A stretch of DNA of 64,000 nucleotides, taken from assembly GCA_964410945.1 (NCBI GenBank), contig CAYPJE010000002.1, forward strand, positions 80,055 through 144,054. The letters are read 5' to 3'. Within the stretch, counting starts at the first letter, position 1; the number at the start of each line of letters is the position of its first letter. The translations under genes and the position numbers were made by a program. The notes under the pieces are model-generated. The model had not been told where the DNA came from and searched no databases. It was given only the letters and a program-made list of their open reading frames with translations. Source of the stretch: CAYPJE01 sp964410945 (GTDB taxonomy: Bacteria > Fidelibacterota > Marinisomatia > Marinisomatales > TCS56). Shown in pieces: positions 42,932 to 50,625 of this stretch.

Positions 42932-45028
42932 ATGGAAACATTTCATAATATCGGAACATCAACCGACTGGATCGTCATGGTCTTTTATTTCCTGGCGATC
43001 ATGTTATTTGGCAGTTATTTTGGTCGCTATACCCGCAATACGGCTGATTTCTTTTTTGGCGGACGGCGCTTCTCATGGTGGCTGATTGCCATGTCAATCG
43101 TGGCCACCGGCGTGGGCAGCCACAGCTTTGTCAAGTACTCGGCCAAGGCTTTTGAGCATGGGTTTTCTTCCACGATGACCTATATCAATGACTGGTTCTT
43201 CGTACCCTTCTTCATGTTCGGCTGGCTGCCGATCATTGTTTATTCCAAGGTGCGTTCGATCCCGGAATATTTCGAAAAGCGCTTCAGTCCCTCGGCCCGC
43301 TTCCTGGCAACCCTGCTGCTGATGCTCTACATGGTCGGGTATATCGGGATCGGGTTCCTGACACTGGGTAAGGCTGTTATCCCCATGCTGCCGGAAGCAT
43401 TCAATATTCTGGGAATGTCATTGGATGTGACTTTGATGCGGGCGGTGATCGTTATAGCGATTATTACCGGTATCTATATCACTTTTGGTGGACAGACAGC
43501 AGTTATTTTCACCGACCTGCTCCAGGGCTTTATCCTGATTTTTGCCGGTATGTTCCTGTTTGCACTGGGGGTTGACTATATCGGTGGTTTCGGCCTGTTC
43601 TGGAAATTGCTGCCATTGGAATGGAAACTGCCGCTGGCCCATTTTAACGACCCCTCCAGTTTTAATTTTGTCGGGATATTCTGGCAGGATGGGGTCGCCG
43701 GATCGATTGGTTTCCTGTTTATGAACCAGGGCTTGATCATGCGTTTCATGGCCACCCGCAGTGTTCATGAAGGACGGAAGGCCGCGGCTTTCAATATTCT
43801 GTTCATGCTGCCGATTTCGGCTGTAGTGGTCGGGAATGCCGGCTGGCTGGGGAAAGCCATTTCAGTGGCCGATCCTTCTGTGGTACCGCCAAACACATCA
43901 CCTGACCAGATATTTGTGGTCGTGGCCAGTATTGTAGCCCTGCCGGGTGTTTTTGGTTTTATTATGGCGGCGCTGACGGCGGCGCTGATGTCAACCGTCG
44001 ACACCCTGATCAATGCTACGGCGGCCATTTTCATCAATGATGTTTACCGGCCGACGAAACAATTTCTGAAGAAAGCAACCAAGACCGATAAACAGAAGGA
44101 TAAAGAAGAGTTGGCTGCCGCCCGCTGGGCTTCGATCGGGATTACTTCGCTGGGGGTGCTGGCTGTGCTGGCCTTCAAAAATTTCCCAACTGTTTACGAA
44201 GCCCATGGATTCTTCCATTCCACCCTGACTCCGCCACTGGTGGTGGCCATATTCCTGGGTGTGTTCTGGAAGAAATTCACACCGGCGGCGGTGATATCCA
44301 CCTTTGTTGGCGGGGTGGCCCTGATGATCCTTGGAAGCCGTTACCCCGGAATATTAATTGCCCCCTTTGATCATGGGATCCAGATGGATCCGGATCATCC
44401 CTATTCCTATATCCGGGCTCTGTACAATACCGTGGTCTGTTTTGGTGTGGGCGTTCTGGTGACCTTTACCACCGGAATCCAGAAATCAATTACAGCGAAA
44501 TTGAAATCAGGAAACGGGTCGAATACACTGATGTATGGCCTGATAGCAGTTGATGTGGTTTTATTCATGTTGGTAATGTTGAATATCGGCAGCCTGGGCC
44601 TGCTGATGACTGCGGCTATCCTGATCGTGTTGACAATTCCGCTGGTGGTCGATTATTTTGTGTACTATGACGAAGTATTCCACACCACCGGGCTGACGTC
44701 ATGGTCATTGGATTTTGCCCGTGAGCGTTTCAAGGGCAGCAAACTTAATGACCGGCCCGGTAAAATCGTGGAAGTGGAATGGAAGCTTGTTCCGGGCGAA
44801 GCCAATACGATCAGCTTCTCCAAACAGGAGATGGAGGATATGCGGGCTTTTGAAGGTGACCTGGTATACCTCTGTGACCGCCGGAAATGGATGGGTGGAT
44901 TGAAATCGATCCATGCTGTTTATGGTGCACCACACGATGAGACGGGTGTTGTTTTAATCACGGAAGATCAGCAACAGAGCGGCATGTTTGTAAAAGGGAA
45001 GAGATTAACGGCTGAAAAGGAAATGTAG
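42932..45028 (+). CDS. Sodium:solute symporter (SSS family)
   Basis: 698 residues with 13 or more membrane helices. SSS features: N-terminal TADFFFGGRRFSWWLIAMSIVATGVGSHSFV, then SIPEYFEKRF, GGQTAVIFTDLLQGFILI and AALTAALMSTVDTLINATAAIF. A ~100-residue soluble tail follows the last helix. The substrate cannot be told; the family carries sugars, amino acids, nucleosides or organic acids with Na+. It is the last chromosomal gene before tRNA-Asn. Confidence 0.93.
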   Translation: METFHNIGTSTDWIVMVFYFLAIMLFGSYFGRYTRNTADFFFGGRRFSWWLIAMSIVATGVGSHSFVKYSAKAFEHGFSSTMTYINDWFFVPFFMFGWLPIIVYSKVRSIPEYFEKRFSPSARFLATLLLMLYMVGYIGIGFLTLGKAVIPMLPEAFNILGMSLDVTLMRAVIVIAIITGIYITFGGQTAVIFTDLLQGFILIFAGMFLFALGVDYIGGFGLFWKLLPLEWKLPLAHFNDPSSFNFVGIFWQDGVAGSIGFLFMNQGLIMRFMATRSVHEGRKAAAFNILFMLPISAVVVGNAGWLGKAISVADPSVVPPNTSPDQIFVVVASIVALPGVFGFIMAALTAALMSTVDTLINATAAIFINDVYRPTKQFLKKATKTDKQKDKEELAAARWASIGITSLGVLAVLAFKNFPTVYEAHGFFHSTLTPPLVVAIFLGVFWKKFTPAAVISTFVGGVALMILGSRYPGILIAPFDHGIQMDPDHPYSYIRALYNTVVCFGVGVLVTFTTGIQKSITAKLKSGNGSNTLMYGLIAVDVVLFMLVMLNIGSLGLLMTAAILIVLTIPLVVDYFVYYDEVFHTTGLTSWSLDFARERFKGSKLNDRPGKIVEVEWKLVPGEANTISFSKQEMEDMRAFEGDLVYLCDRRKWMGGLKSIHAVYGAPHDETGVVLITEDQQQSGMFVKGKRLTAEKEM

Positions 45029-45104
45029 TCCTTTCAAGGGCCGGGTTTTATTCCTAAATTCGCCCCGCTTTTTTGAAGAAGGGCCATGGATATGGCTAAA
45101 ATAT

Positions 45105-45176
45105 TCCGGAGTAGCTCAATGGTAGAGCGGGTGGCTGTTAACCACTAGGCTGGGGGTTCGAGTCCCTCCTCCGGAG
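45105..45176 (+). tRNA. tRNA-Asn (anticodon GTT)
   Basis: Cloverleaf of 72 bases without encoded CCA. The acceptor stem tccggag (45105-45111) pairs with ctccgga (45169-45175), discriminator G176. The D arm contains gctcaatggtagagc, the anticodon loop ctgttaa gives GTT, and the T arm is gggttcgagtccc. Its 3' half overlaps the antisense recombinase gene, marking it as the integration site of the downstream island. Confidence 0.97.
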
Positions 45177-46766
45177 CGACACCGAGCATAAAGACGAACC
45201 TATCTTCTGTTCGGTTAACAAATTCAGGGGAATTCCCGTGTTTAGATGGACGGTGAGTTCCCCTGTTTTTGCATTCTTTTTGAGTTGGACATCAATTTGA
45301 CCAATCAATAGGTTAATAAGTGACCTTTGATCGGGTTTATCCAGCAAATCCCAAATCTTATCGAATTCTTGGTACAATTCAGTTATCTCTTCTGGTCTGA
45401 TATTTATTTTATTCGCTTGCTTACTTTCTTCTATAAGTTTCTGTTGGTGTTCGATATTGGAATTGATCTGATCTTGGAGGTCTTTGAGCTCCATGGTTAG
45501 GCCGCTGATATCTTCTAAACCGTGTTCGGAGACCGCCTTTGCGATATTTTGTTGTTTTGCTTCAAGCGATAGAATTTTCCTTCCGAGAGCATTGATCTCA
45601 TTCTCTATTCGCTTGTTATCCTTAGTTGATGTGTTCTCTATGGAATTAATCACTGCATCTAGATAATCTGGATCATTCGCAATTTGCCGTATTAGTGATA
45701 CAATAAATGCTTCGATATCTTCCCGCTTTACTTGTCTTGAGACACAGGCCTTGGCACCTTCGTGAATACTCTTTGAACAAACGTAATAGTAGTACTTTTG
45801 ACCGTGTTGTCCTGTCCCAGATTTGGTTGTCATATATGAACCGCAAAAGGAACACTTGATTAATCCGTTTAATAACATTTGATTGGTAACTGGATTACCA
45901 AGATTGCGACGTTCGGCATTTGACTTAACCGTTGCCTGGGCACTGCTGAATATGCTTTTAGAAATAATGGGCTCATGAAGTCCCGGGAAATTCTCTCCAC
46001 TAAAATATATTACCCCGGTATATATGGGATTGGTAATAGTCTTAGTTATTATGTTTCTGGTAAACTTTCTACCACCTGAAGTTTTCCCGTTTTGATCTGT
46101 ATGTAATTTTGTTCTATAACCGGCGCGATTTAATTCTCGTGCGATTTCAGCAGGAGGTACTCCATTTACATATGAGTTAAAGATCTGACGTACGATTTGT
46201 GCTTCCTCAGGAGCTATTACAAATTTTCCATCTACTCTATTATATCCCAGTGGAGGAACGCCGCCGGGGGGCAGTCCCTTCGCTGCACGTTTCCGCATGG
46301 CTGCTCTAGTTCTCTCAGCCCCCATTTCTCTTTCGAAAGCAGCAAACTGTAGCAACACTCCCAGCAACATTCGTCCTTGTGGTGTTGTAGTATCAATGTC
46401 ATTATCGACTGTAGTAAACTCAATATTCTGTTTATTAAAGTCGTGTACGACATTATAAAAATCACGCGGAACCCTGGAAATGCGATCCAATCTTAATGCT
46501 ACCACTACATTAAATTTTCCTGCCTCTGCATCTAGAACCAGCCGGGTGAATTCAGCACGATCCAGGCTGCCAGCAGATGCGATATCAACATATACGTTGT
46601 AGACGTCCCAGCCTTTTGCTACACATAATCCCCGGCAACGCTCCTCTTGATCTTTCAGGGAAAGACCGCTTTGACCTTGTTCTGCAGTAGAGACTCTGCA
46701 GTAAATCGCTGCAAATTTCGACCTGATCTCCTGGTCTTGAGAATGTACTTTAAGTTTGCGTGGCAT
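45138..46766 (-). CDS. Large serine recombinase (integrase of the island)
   Basis: 542 residues. N-terminal resolvase domain with the nucleophile S26 in YCRVSTAEQGQSG and RLDRISR; a recombinase domain (about 165-290, GVPPLGYNRVDGKFVI...); a zinc ribbon with CSFCGSY...CSKS; and a long coiled coil (about 395-475). It catalyses integration and excision via a Ser-DNA link. The final residues RRRDSNPQPSG are read antisense from the tRNA-Asn gene, and the TAA stop falls in the anticodon loop, so the present C-terminus was created by integration. Confidence 0.93.
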   Translation of the reverse strand: MPRKLKVHSQDQEIRSKFAAIYCRVSTAEQGQSGLSLKDQEERCRGLCVAKGWDVYNVYVDIASAGSLDRAEFTRLVLDAEAGKFNVVVALRLDRISRVPRDFYNVVHDFNKQNIEFTTVDNDIDTTTPQGRMLLGVLLQFAAFEREMGAERTRAAMRKRAAKGLPPGGVPPLGYNRVDGKFVIAPEEAQIVRQIFNSYVNGVPPAEIARELNRAGYRTKLHTDQNGKTSGGRKFTRNIITKTITNPIYTGVIYFSGENFPGLHEPIISKSIFSSAQATVKSNAERRNLGNPVTNQMLLNGLIKCSFCGSYMTTKSGTGQHGQKYYYYVCSKSIHEGAKACVSRQVKREDIEAFIVSLIRQIANDPDYLDAVINSIENTSTKDNKRIENEINALGRKILSLEAKQQNIAKAVSEHGLEDISGLTMELKDLQDQINSNIEHQQKLIEESKQANKINIRPEEITELYQEFDKIWDLLDKPDQRSLINLLIGQIDVQLKKNAKTGELTVHLNTGIPLNLLTEQKIGSSLCSVSLRRRDSNPQPSG

Positions 46767-46899
46767 AAGATCGCAATTTACATATTATTTCATACCTGAT
46801 ATCAGCTTGGATTCTGGATTACTGCAAAAGGAATGAATTTTTAGGTTATTACCGATGTTAATCCTGATGCCATATTTAATTGGTCGGGTGGTCGCAATT

Positions 46900-47382
46900 T
46901 TAATTTGTGATATCATCAATGTTTATTAAGCCTGCTTTGGAGTGTCCTTCGGGTGTTAATTCCCAAACACCTCTTATAGAATCTGACTTGATATACCCGC
47001 TGTCCTTTAATCTATTTCTAGACCATGCGATTGTATTTGCTGCTTTAGTTTCACCTGTGCTCACAATTTCAAAGTCATCATCACCAAGTATATTACGATC
47101 TTTAAGATGTGATATTGTTTTTTGAGTTACCTCTGCTTTTAATGCTGTTCCATTGAAATCATGGTGTAAAGTATATAGCAAGAATTTTTCATAAATCGGT
47201 TGAGGTGTCAATTTCTTTTTACTGGTGGAAAGATGTGGTTTTAAGGGTTTTGATACATGAGCAATAAGGTTTGCTTTATGTAATAGTTTTCGAATAACAG
47301 TATTAGGTGTATCTTCGAATGGATCCGCTATTTTCTTTAGTCCCTCATAGACATCATCATCAACACGAATTACTTTGGCCAT
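46900..47382 (-). CDS. Ribbon-helix-helix plus Mrr-N-type winged-helix regulator
   Basis: 160 residues. The N-terminus MAKVIRVDDDVYEGLKKIA...NTVIRKLL fits a ribbon-helix-helix DNA-binding motif. The C-terminal ~80 residues (ISHLKDRNILGDDD...AWSRNRLKDSGYIKSDSIRGVWELTPEG) resemble the winged-helix N-domain of Mrr-type restriction proteins, without a nuclease domain. A ggagg site precedes the ATG. A cluster of inverted ACAAG/CTTGT sites lies 44-90 bases upstream, suggesting autoregulation. Probably the island's regulator. Confidence 0.75.
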   Translation of the reverse strand: MAKVIRVDDDVYEGLKKIADPFEDTPNTVIRKLLHKANLIAHVSKPLKPHLSTSKKKLTPQPIYEKFLLYTLHHDFNGTALKAEVTQKTISHLKDRNILGDDDFEIVSTGETKAANTIAWSRNRLKDSGYIKSDSIRGVWELTPEGHSKAGLINIDDITN

Positions 47383-47425
47383 TTAAATCCTCCTGGTTGT
47401 TATGGTCAATTCCTGTGTAAACTTA

Positions 47426-47469
47426 ACAAGACTTATAACTTGTTACAAGTGTATAAATATAACTCTTGT
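47426..47469. promoter_or_regulatory. Operator cluster of ACAAG/CTTGT half-sites
   Basis: Four half-sites alternate in orientation: acaag 47426-47430, cttgt 47439-47443, acaag 47445-47449 and cttgt 47465-47469. The central pair forms the perfect palindrome acttgttacaagt (47438-47450). The cluster is placed in the promoter region of the leftward RHH gene. The rest of spacer 47383-47614 is AT-rich with no gene. Confidence 0.6.
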
Positions 47470-47614
47470 TAGAAAAAAGTACTGTGTTCGTCTCCGTAAT
47501 GCCGAGCAGATTCATTTTGTAATAGGTGCACAAATCGAGTATAAACAGTTAACTACAGCAATTTTAACCAAATATTAAAACTCAAATGAAAACATTAACC
47601 GTGGAGATCGGCCT

Positions 47615-47827
47615 ATGTGGATAATTCAACTATTACTTGCCTGGGGATTGCTTTACGCGGTCTTTCGCTGGTTGCTATTCGGTGGTAAGGATAAAGAATC
47701 CATTCCACCCGGTGGGACCAGAGATAGCCTTTGCTTATACGATCGAACAGGGTATTTGTCTGATGCACCTGACACGCTTCGCCCAGAAAATGAACCAGAT
47801 GAGAGGGACCCAACGGATTGGTTTTAA
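47615..47827 (+). CDS. Small membrane protein
   Basis: 70 residues: an N-terminal membrane helix (MWIIQLLLAWGLLYAVFRWLLF) and a hydrophilic acidic tail ending PENEPDERDPTDWF. A gtggag ribosome site lies 10 bases before the ATG. First of a run of short rightward genes in the island. No family recognised. Confidence 0.5.
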   Translation: MWIIQLLLAWGLLYAVFRWLLFGGKDKESIPPGGTRDSLCLYDRTGYLSDAPDTLRPENEPDERDPTDWF

Positions 47828-47889
47828 TCTATACCCTATCGCTTTTATACATCTTGAATGGTAGACTGCATCAGACTTACCTTTGATAC

Positions 47890-48041
47890 GCGCGAACAAG
47901 TACCTGCAATGTGGTATGTCACAACACCCTCAGACATCCGTAAATGGATGGACTTAGGTGGGAAGAAATTCCCCCCTGATTTGTCCTTATGGATGTCTCG
48001 GAGGTGCTTGTTCGCGCAAACACCTAAGTTTCTCAGGGGGG
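47890..48041. repeat. Interleaved inverted repeats (A-B-C-D-B'-A'-C'-D')
   Basis: Four complementary pairs. A 47890-47905 pairs with A' 48002-48017 (16 positions, one G:U). B 47932-47943 pairs with B' 47987-47998 (12, one G:U). C acttaggtg 47952-47960 pairs with C' 48021-48029 (9, perfect). D cccccctga 47971-47979 pairs with D' 48033-48041 (9, perfect). A/B form one long hairpin, while C and D sit in its loop and pair downstream, crossing it and each other. A frame (47858-48265) spans the region but has no ribosome site, so I treat it as non-coding structured sequence. Confidence 0.7.
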
Positions 48042-48115
48042 ATTATTATATACACACGTCTGATTCCCGGCTCTCCCTCTGTTATTTTCCGGTCAATAAC
48101 TATTGGAGGTTTAAT

Positions 48116-48265
48116 ATGAGTGATGACAGTGGAGGTATGAACTTAATCAGGTTTATTTTGATAATAGCACTCCTCTGGTGGATAGGCGGTAAGATTAAAT
48201 CATGTATTGCACCGTCACCTTACCAGCAAGTTCCTATACATTCGGATGGACCAGGTTACCGTTAA
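48116..48265 (+). CDS. Small single-span membrane protein
   Basis: 49 residues from the ATG at 48116, which has a strong ttggagg site 6 bases upstream. One membrane helix (NLIRFILIIALLWWIGGKI) lies between an acidic N-terminus (MSDDSGG) and a short tail. The interleaved repeat region lies just upstream and could control its translation. Function unknown. Confidence 0.55.
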   Translation: MSDDSGGMNLIRFILIIALLWWIGGKIKSCIAPSPYQQVPIHSDGPGYR

Positions 48266-48304
48266 CTTGAATCAACAATATTAATGGATTTGCTGGAGGA
48301 AATC

Positions 48305-48922
48305 ATGAACTGGAAGAATGTAAGACATTTTGCTTTTATCGCAGTTGTTTTCATTACAGGCATATCTGCCAATGCTCAGTCAGTCGAAATAAAATTGAGC
48401 AATAGTTATACATGGACCATTGATATACCAGATGGGTTTGAAATAACAAGCGATATAACAGATCTGGCAAACGAAGTTTGGGGAGAGGATGTTAAAGAAG
48501 CCATAGAAGCGACGACAGGAGAGAAAGTAACCGGTGAGGCAAATGAATTATTTAACATCGAACATGTGAGCGGAATGGCTTTATTAAATGTTACTTCAAC
48601 AGAATTTTCTGCATCGGATGGTATTTCATATGATGACTTACAGGCATATGAATTTGATTCGTACATAGCTACAATCGAATCTCTTGGCATGCCCTATGAC
48701 GTCACGCGCAGGGAAAGGGCCATTGACGGATATACGTTTAATACGATATTTGTATCTGTTTATTTAACACCGGCTAAAAGACAGGTTGTGAGTCACCAAT
48801 TTCTGCTTGACAGATTGTTTGAAGACAAATCAATACTGGTGACACTGAATTTCATCCATACTGCACACATAGATCTTTTAATGGACGCGATTAATAAGTC
48901 GAAGATTACTCGTAGCCGTTAA
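48305..48922 (+). CDS. Exported protein of unknown function
   Basis: 205 residues from the ATG at 48305, preceded by ctggagg. The signal peptide HFAFIAVVFITGISANAQS is followed by a mixed alpha/beta domain (VEIKLSNSYTWTIDIPDGFEI...). No catalytic motif recognised. Same direction and same GGAGG-type ribosome site as its small neighbours, so they may form one transcript. Confidence 0.65.
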   Translation: MNWKNVRHFAFIAVVFITGISANAQSVEIKLSNSYTWTIDIPDGFEITSDITDLANEVWGEDVKEAIEATTGEKVTGEANELFNIEHVSGMALLNVTSTEFSASDGISYDDLQAYEFDSYIATIESLGMPYDVTRRERAIDGYTFNTIFVSVYLTPAKRQVVSHQFLLDRLFEDKSILVTLNFIHTAHIDLLMDAINKSKITRSR

Positions 48923-48966
48923 ACTACCCACAACTTAAATCAAGTATTACTGCTTGGAGGTCAATT

Positions 48967-49239
48967 ATGAGAAGGTTTATTGGTTGTATTATTATGCTTG
49001 GCGGTGTTGTATACTCCGTTTATCAAGCGTGGCTTGTCGAAGCCCATAGTACAATCTACAAGGCCGGTTTAATGTATGGAGGTTACTCATCCCATATAGA
49101 TGATGTTATTCACTCGCAGAAATTGATTCCAATAGGAATTGTTGTAGCGATAATTGGATTCATTATTGTTATTATCCCAAAATCCAGTCCTCAAGATCCG
49201 GTATCAGATTCAAATGATGCTGAAGATGTTGTTTGTTGA
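48967..49239 (+). CDS. Small two-span membrane protein
   Basis: 90 residues with a hydrophobic N-terminus (RRFIGCIIMLGGVVYSVYQAWL) and a second helix (LIPIGIVVAIIGFIIVII), then an acidic tail. A cttggagg site lies before the ATG. Function unknown. Confidence 0.6.
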   Translation: MRRFIGCIIMLGGVVYSVYQAWLVEAHSTIYKAGLMYGGYSSHIDDVIHSQKLIPIGIVVAIIGFIIVIIPKSSPQDPVSDSNDAEDVVC

Positions 49240-49408
49240 TTACCCCAACCCTTTCGATCCAGTTATGCGTATTAACCACGATCCCCCTGAAGACGGAATG
49301 GGTGTTAACGAATTGATCAGAAAATCAGTTAGGGGTATATTTGTAGAAGACTATTGCTGGATACTTCACCAAGACCCGGAAATTTTGAAATTGGTAAGTA
49401 AAAAGTAG
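49226..49408 (+). CDS. Possible small protein
   Basis: 60 residues from an ATG overlapping the preceding stop (frame open from 49154). The sequence (FVDYPNPFDPVMRINHDPPEDGMGV, then RKSVRGIFVEDYCWILHQDPEIL) looks protein-like, but the start is uncertain and there is no clear ribosome site. A terminator hairpin follows at once. Confidence 0.4.
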   Translation: MLFVDYPNPFDPVMRINHDPPEDGMGVNELIRKSVRGIFVEDYCWILHQDPEILKLVSKK

Positions 49409-49410
49409 TA

Positions 49411-49443
49411 AGGACAGTGGTAGTCGATTTGGCTGCCCTTTTT
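49411..49443 (+). terminator. Terminator after the small-gene run
   Basis: aggacag (49411-49417) faces ctgccct (49433-49439), one mismatch in seven, followed by five T (49439-49443). It ends the rightward small-gene group three bases after the last stop. Confidence 0.6.
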
Positions 49444-49584
49444 CTAGGCCCGCTATTGGTAGTTTAGAATTTAATAACCCGATCGATGCGGAATAGTACT
49501 TGTTATTACTAGCTTTAGGTCAAGTTTCGTGGGTACGGTAGGCTATAATTAAAAACCTAGTTTAGCAGCAATCGCAATTGAATT

Positions 49585-49608
49585 AGGACAGCACTGGTTG
49601 TCCTTTTT
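49585..49608 (+). terminator. Second rightward terminator
   Basis: aggaca (49585-49590) pairs with tgtcct (49599-49604), followed by a T-run. It resembles the hairpin at 49411 and faces the converging radical SAM operon. The spacer 49444-49584 shows nothing else. Confidence 0.65.
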
Positions 49609-49611
49609 CAT

Positions 49612-49821
49612 TTACACAATATACTTCCAGTCAACGCTATTACAATCTGTATATCCGGAATCAACTACAACCATTTCTCTTTCTGCGAAGGTTTTCCATT
49701 TCTTATCGGGCATCGACACCGATATCGTTTTTGCTTTCCCGCTGTAATCCAATTTAGGTTCACCGCTTTTTACATATAAATCTTCATAGATTGTGTCAAA
49801 TCGGTTTCCGCGTTTACTAGG
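49612..49821 (-). pseudogene. Out-of-frame C-terminal extension of the adjacent radical SAM gene
   Basis: The -1 frame entered at 49821 is open for 69 codons to a TAA at 49612-49614. It reads like a protein continuing the radical SAM gene (PSKRGNRFDTIYEDLYVKSG, then SVSMPDKKWKTFAEREM and DSGYTDCNSVDWKYIV). The junction is at G GGA AAC (49827-49821 on the minus strand), in the correct phase for a -1 ribosomal slip. Either a one-base deletion broke the gene or programmed frameshifting makes the long product. Confidence 0.65.
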
Positions 49822-50555
49822 TTTCCCATAAGGATTTCATTCTCATCCCAATAATTCATACTTTTGTGTTTGAACGCGCGGGCTCCAAAATCAAAGCATT
49901 TATCACGCACTTGTAGGGCATCATCTTTACCGCCGATAAACGGCATACACATTACACGTACAAATATGCCCCTGTCAGATAGTTGGCGTATTAAGTCCAA
50001 TCTCTTCTTCACACTTGGGGCAGTACCTTCTAATATTCTTGCTCTGTTTTCGTCCAGAGTCGTTATGGTCACTTCAACCTGAACCTGGTCTTTCATATTT
50101 GTCAGGGCATCAATATGATTTATGATGAGATGACTTTTTGTCATCAAGTGGACCATCCATTTATTACCATTATCCCAATGTTTACGAAATACATCAAGCA
50201 CTTCTTTCATAAGATCGCGATTGAGGTCTTTCTCAACTTTATTGATCGCTTGTGGTAGATAGCCTTCAGAAGCCTGGTTTACCTGTACGCGCTTCAGGTG
50301 CTGAGGTAGGTCAATGTATTTCGTTAGTTCCTTGTCAAGCTTATCGGAAATCCACGTTTTGATCTTGATCTCTTTACCAAATTCCGTGTGGAACTTGAAA
50401 GGAGCATTTTGGAGATAGCAGTAACGACAATTAAATAAACAGCCGATAACAGTATTCAGAGTAAATGGGAAATCATTAACACCAATATTTTTCTGAGGGT
50501 TCAATGCTTTGCCAACTCTTGAGTGTAAGATGACTTTGGGAACTGTTCTGGTCAT
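49770..50555 (-). CDS. SPL-like radical SAM protein A (frameshifted near its end)
   Basis: 261 residues in the zero frame. It belongs to the COG1533/spore-photoproduct-lyase-like group: after TLNTVIG the cluster motif is CLFNCRYC (C39, C43, C46) followed by YLQ. HLMTKSHLI, VEVTITTLDENRARILEGTAPS and MCMPFIGG match the family's substrate and SAM regions. The last ~20 residues (LVNAETDLTQ...) are probably off-frame; a 69-codon conserved-looking tail lies in the -1 frame. Third and last gene of a leftward operon of three radical SAM genes; 70 bases follow the previous stop. Confidence 0.8.
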   Translation of the reverse strand: MTRTVPKVILHSRVGKALNPQKNIGVNDFPFTLNTVIGCLFNCRYCYLQNAPFKFHTEFGKEIKIKTWISDKLDKELTKYIDLPQHLKRVQVNQASEGYLPQAINKVEKDLNRDLMKEVLDVFRKHWDNGNKWMVHLMTKSHLIINHIDALTNMKDQVQVEVTITTLDENRARILEGTAPSVKKRLDLIRQLSDRGIFVRVMCMPFIGGKDDALQVRDKCFDFGARAFKHKSMNYWDENEILMGNLVNAETDLTQSMKIYM

Positions 50556-50625
50556 TGCTAATTATTCCTCAATCTATTTTGCCTGGTGACTGTGTTTTTT
50601 GTCAACCGGGTTGACAAAACTTACC

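Noticed and set aside
45073..45102. Promoter TTGAAG/TAAAAT for tRNA-Asn
   Set aside because: It would place the transcription start inside the tRNA, so the -10-like box is probably chance.
47858..48115. 135-residue frame across the interleaved repeats
   Set aside because: No ribosome site at its start, and the repeats explain the open frame; only the part from 48116 has a GGAGG site and a membrane helix.
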